A DNA stretch of 64,000 nucleotides, taken from assembly GCA_039666455.1 (NCBI GenBank), contig JAVSLW010000029.1, positions 23,003 to 87,002 on the forward strand. Reading direction: 5' to 3'. Position numbers and translations under genes: made by a program. The notes under the pieces were generated by a model. That model saw only the letters and a list, made by a program, of their open reading frames with translations, made no database searches and was not told the origin of the DNA. Of the stretch, positions 62,441 to 64,000 are shown one piece after another; position 1 is the stretch's first letter; each line of letters starts with the position of its first letter. This DNA is from Methanobacterium sp. (GTDB taxonomy: Archaea; Methanobacteriota; Methanobacteria; Methanobacteriales; Methanobacteriaceae).

Positions 62441-63139
62441 ATGATGTACATAGTTTTTGTGGAGCCAGAATCATCTGGTAACATAGGTTTTCTTGCAAGA
62501 ACCATGAAAAACTTTGGATTATCCAATTTAGTGTTAATAAATCCCTGTAAGTTGGAAAAAGAAGCTTATTACCAGGCTATGCATGCCAAAGAATTAATAT
62601 GGAATCATAAATCCTATAGTTCACTTGAAGAGTTTATTGAAACTGAAAATATTGATTTTGCAGTTGGAACAACTGGAATGGCTGGTGGAAGCTATAATGT
62701 TTCAAGAATAGCGGTTACACCAGAAGATTTTGCAAAATCACTGAATGTTAATTCAAAAACAGCCATAATATTTGGAAGAGAAGGTAACGGCCTATCCAAT
62801 GAGGAAATTTCACTATGCGACATTATTGTGACCATTCCAGCAGATGAAAGCTACCCTGTTTTAAATATATCCCACGCAGCTGCCATTATACTGTATGAAA
62901 TATTTAAAAGAAAAAAGAAATATCCCAGAGAAGAACTTGAAGCTGCAACTAAATCTGAAAAAGAACTTTTAATTGAAGAAATGGATAATTTAATTAAATA
63001 TACTGGTTACCCTGTCCATAAAATGAAAACATCGTCCACAGTTTTTAAAAGGATTGTTGGAAGGGCTTTCATTGCTGGAAGAGAAGCACATACTTTAATT
63101 GGAACTTTAAGAAGAATACGGCTAAAATTAAAAGAATGA
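62441..63139 (+). CDS. SpoU-family RNA methyltransferase (TrmJ-like)
   Basis: 232 residues with the SPOUT knot: YIVFVEPESSGNIGFLARTM at the start, then IIFGREGNGLSNEEISLCD and IPADESYPVLNISHAAAIIL. Archaeal TrmJ makes 2'-O-methylcytidine at tRNA position 32. A C-terminal helical extension fits that group. It begins 2 nt after the tfrB stop, so the two are co-transcribed. Confidence 0.85.
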   Translation: MMYIVFVEPESSGNIGFLARTMKNFGLSNLVLINPCKLEKEAYYQAMHAKELIWNHKSYSSLEEFIETENIDFAVGTTGMAGGSYNVSRIAVTPEDFAKSLNVNSKTAIIFGREGNGLSNEEISLCDIIVTIPADESYPVLNISHAAAIILYEIFKRKKKYPREELEAATKSEKELLIEEMDNLIKYTGYPVHKMKTSSTVFKRIVGRAFIAGREAHTLIGTLRRIRLKLKE

Positions 63140-63159
63140 TCATTTACGGGAGTTACAGA

Positions 63160-64000
63160 ATGTTATTTGGTTTAGGTCCTCTGGAAATAATTGGAATACT
63201 GGTATTCGTCCTGCTTATTTTCCTTCTTCCCTATCTTTTAAGAATCAGAATCATATCCTCAGTTACAAAATCAGTGCTTGAACTTGAAAACATGGTTGAA
63301 GAATCAAAAGGAATTCTTATAAAGCTATCTAAAAAAGGTAAGCCTGTTCTTAACGGGTCGCAGACAATTGAAGATTTTATGGAGTTTTTTGTAGTTCCTC
63401 CAGTGAATCTTGACCCTTATGGCATTGTAAAAAAGCTTGAGAGGATTCTTGATCTAAGCGAAGAGAGGTTTAAACAGATGGTGAAAGTAATAGCACCCAT
63501 GGCAGATGAAGATACCCGGGCCAATATTGTAATGACACTTAAAGCGGCTCTGGGGATTAACAGTGTTGCTAAAGGGGTGCGGCATAATTTAGAACTTGCA
63601 AAAAAAACAGGTAACCTCCAGATACTGTTGTCGCTTCAAATGAGCTTACCACTTATTATGAAGATTGTAAAAGCACAGCTTGAAGGTGTAAAAGCATTCT
63701 CTGAAGGTAAACCTATTGGAGATGGTTTAGGTCCATTGGTTGCAGGAATGCTCATGATTGATTATAAAACAGTGGAAACCAGAGTAACTGATGACATTTA
63801 TGTTGCAAAAAAAATAAGGGATAAGCGTAAATTAATTATTGCACGTGCCAGAGGTCCGGGAGCCCGCACTGGAAAAGTGGGGAAAGTGGTCAGATCAATT
63901 ATCAAAGATGAAAATATAGATAAAATTATAACTGTTGATGCTGCAGTTAAACTTGAAGGAGAAGAAACTGGAAAGGTAGCACAGGGAATTGGTGTTGTTA
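63160..64000 (+). CDS. DUF1512 domain protein, partial
   Basis: About 280 residues before the window ends. An N-terminal membrane anchor (about 5-25; LEIIGILVFVLLIFLLPYLL) is followed by a soluble domain with VVPPVNLDPYGIVKKLERIL and GDGLGPLVAGMLMIDYK and the ARGPGARTGKVGKVV segment. It is a conserved archaeal family of unknown role. Its place after a tRNA methylase gene is weak evidence for an RNA-related function. GGGAGTT precedes the ATG. Confidence 0.75.
   Translation, partial: MLFGLGPLEIIGILVFVLLIFLLPYLLRIRIISSVTKSVLELENMVEESKGILIKLSKKGKPVLNGSQTIEDFMEFFVVPPVNLDPYGIVKKLERILDLSEERFKQMVKVIAPMADEDTRANIVMTLKAALGINSVAKGVRHNLELAKKTGNLQILLSLQMSLPLIMKIVKAQLEGVKAFSEGKPIGDGLGPLVAGMLMIDYKTVETRVTDDIYVAKKIRDKRKLIIARARGPGARTGKVGKVVRSIIKDENIDKIITVDAAVKLEGEETGKVAQGIGVV

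Overview
The window looks like the chromosome of a mesophilic hydrogenotrophic methanogen of the order Methanobacteriales, most likely a Methanobacterium. The DNA is AT-rich and the information-processing proteins are archaeal in type: P0 and P1 stalk proteins, Spt5-like NusG, 61-residue SecE, diphthine synthase, Trm5, archaeal AlaRS, AspRS and ProRS, and glycerol-1-phosphate dehydrogenase. Many genes are methanogen-specific: phosphosulfolactate synthase, the YcaO enzyme of McrA thioglycine, MCR component A2, thiol:fumarate reductase subunit B, CofC, formaldehyde-activating enzyme and cyclic 2,3-diphosphoglycerate synthetase. Ribosome binding sites are of the GGAGG or GGTGA type. I recognised no rRNA, tRNA or CRISPR array.

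Layout. 1-5.8 kb: an aldehyde dehydrogenase cut by the window edge, a class III (EppA-type) pilin with a TadC/FlaJ-like platform protein, an M24 peptidase with a HIT protein, an M50 membrane protease and YcaO. 6-13.3 kb: a classic archaeal block read leftwards: ftsZ, secE, nusG, rpl11, rpl1, rpl10, rpl12, then a hairpin terminator, then alaS. 13.5-15.1 kb: a pyruvate-kinase C-terminal-like protein and comA. 15.3-20.7 kb: an accessory surface locus built on a 989-residue secreted seven-blade propeller protein with a Pro-rich linker and a Lys/Ala/Val/Asn/Thr-repeat tail. Two small partner genes follow it, and next to them lies a decayed older copy of the cassette. 21-24.6 kb: fae, two small unknown genes, dphB and trm5.

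24.7-38.5 kb is the accessory heart of the window. It starts with small enzymes of bacterial flavour (SRPBCC, VOC, RidA, DUF1579, alpha/beta hydrolase) in less AT-rich DNA, mixed with at least five broken genes. Next comes a three-gene F420-reducing-hydrogenase-like operon (frhA, frhG and frhB homologues). Its large subunit lacks one of the four nickel-binding cysteines, lacks the usual N-terminal RIEGH glutamate, and ends at the histidine where the maturation protease normally cuts. Then follow a HepT/MntA toxin-antitoxin pair, remains of a RelE-type pair, and a decaying MacB-like ABC exporter with a TetR fragment.

38.5-53 kb returns to core genes: aspS, hisD, cpgS, rpiA, egsA, TRAM, proS, cofC and thiD. 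It also holds an AAA ATPase preceded by two 64-bp direct repeats, two copies of a roughly 41-bp element flanking the TRAM gene, and a putative regulator plus PIN-like pair. 53.2-58 kb is an oxygen-defence cluster on one strand: two rubredoxins, F420H2 oxidase, ferritin, peroxiredoxin, superoxide dismutase, a universal stress protein and a flavin reductase. 58-64 kb holds MCR component A2, a hemerythrin, TfrB, a TrmJ-like methylase and a DUF1512 gene cut by the right edge.

The strongest candidates for something undescribed are the altered hydrogenase operon at 31.3-33.8 kb and the duplicated propeller cassette at 15.3-20.7 kb.
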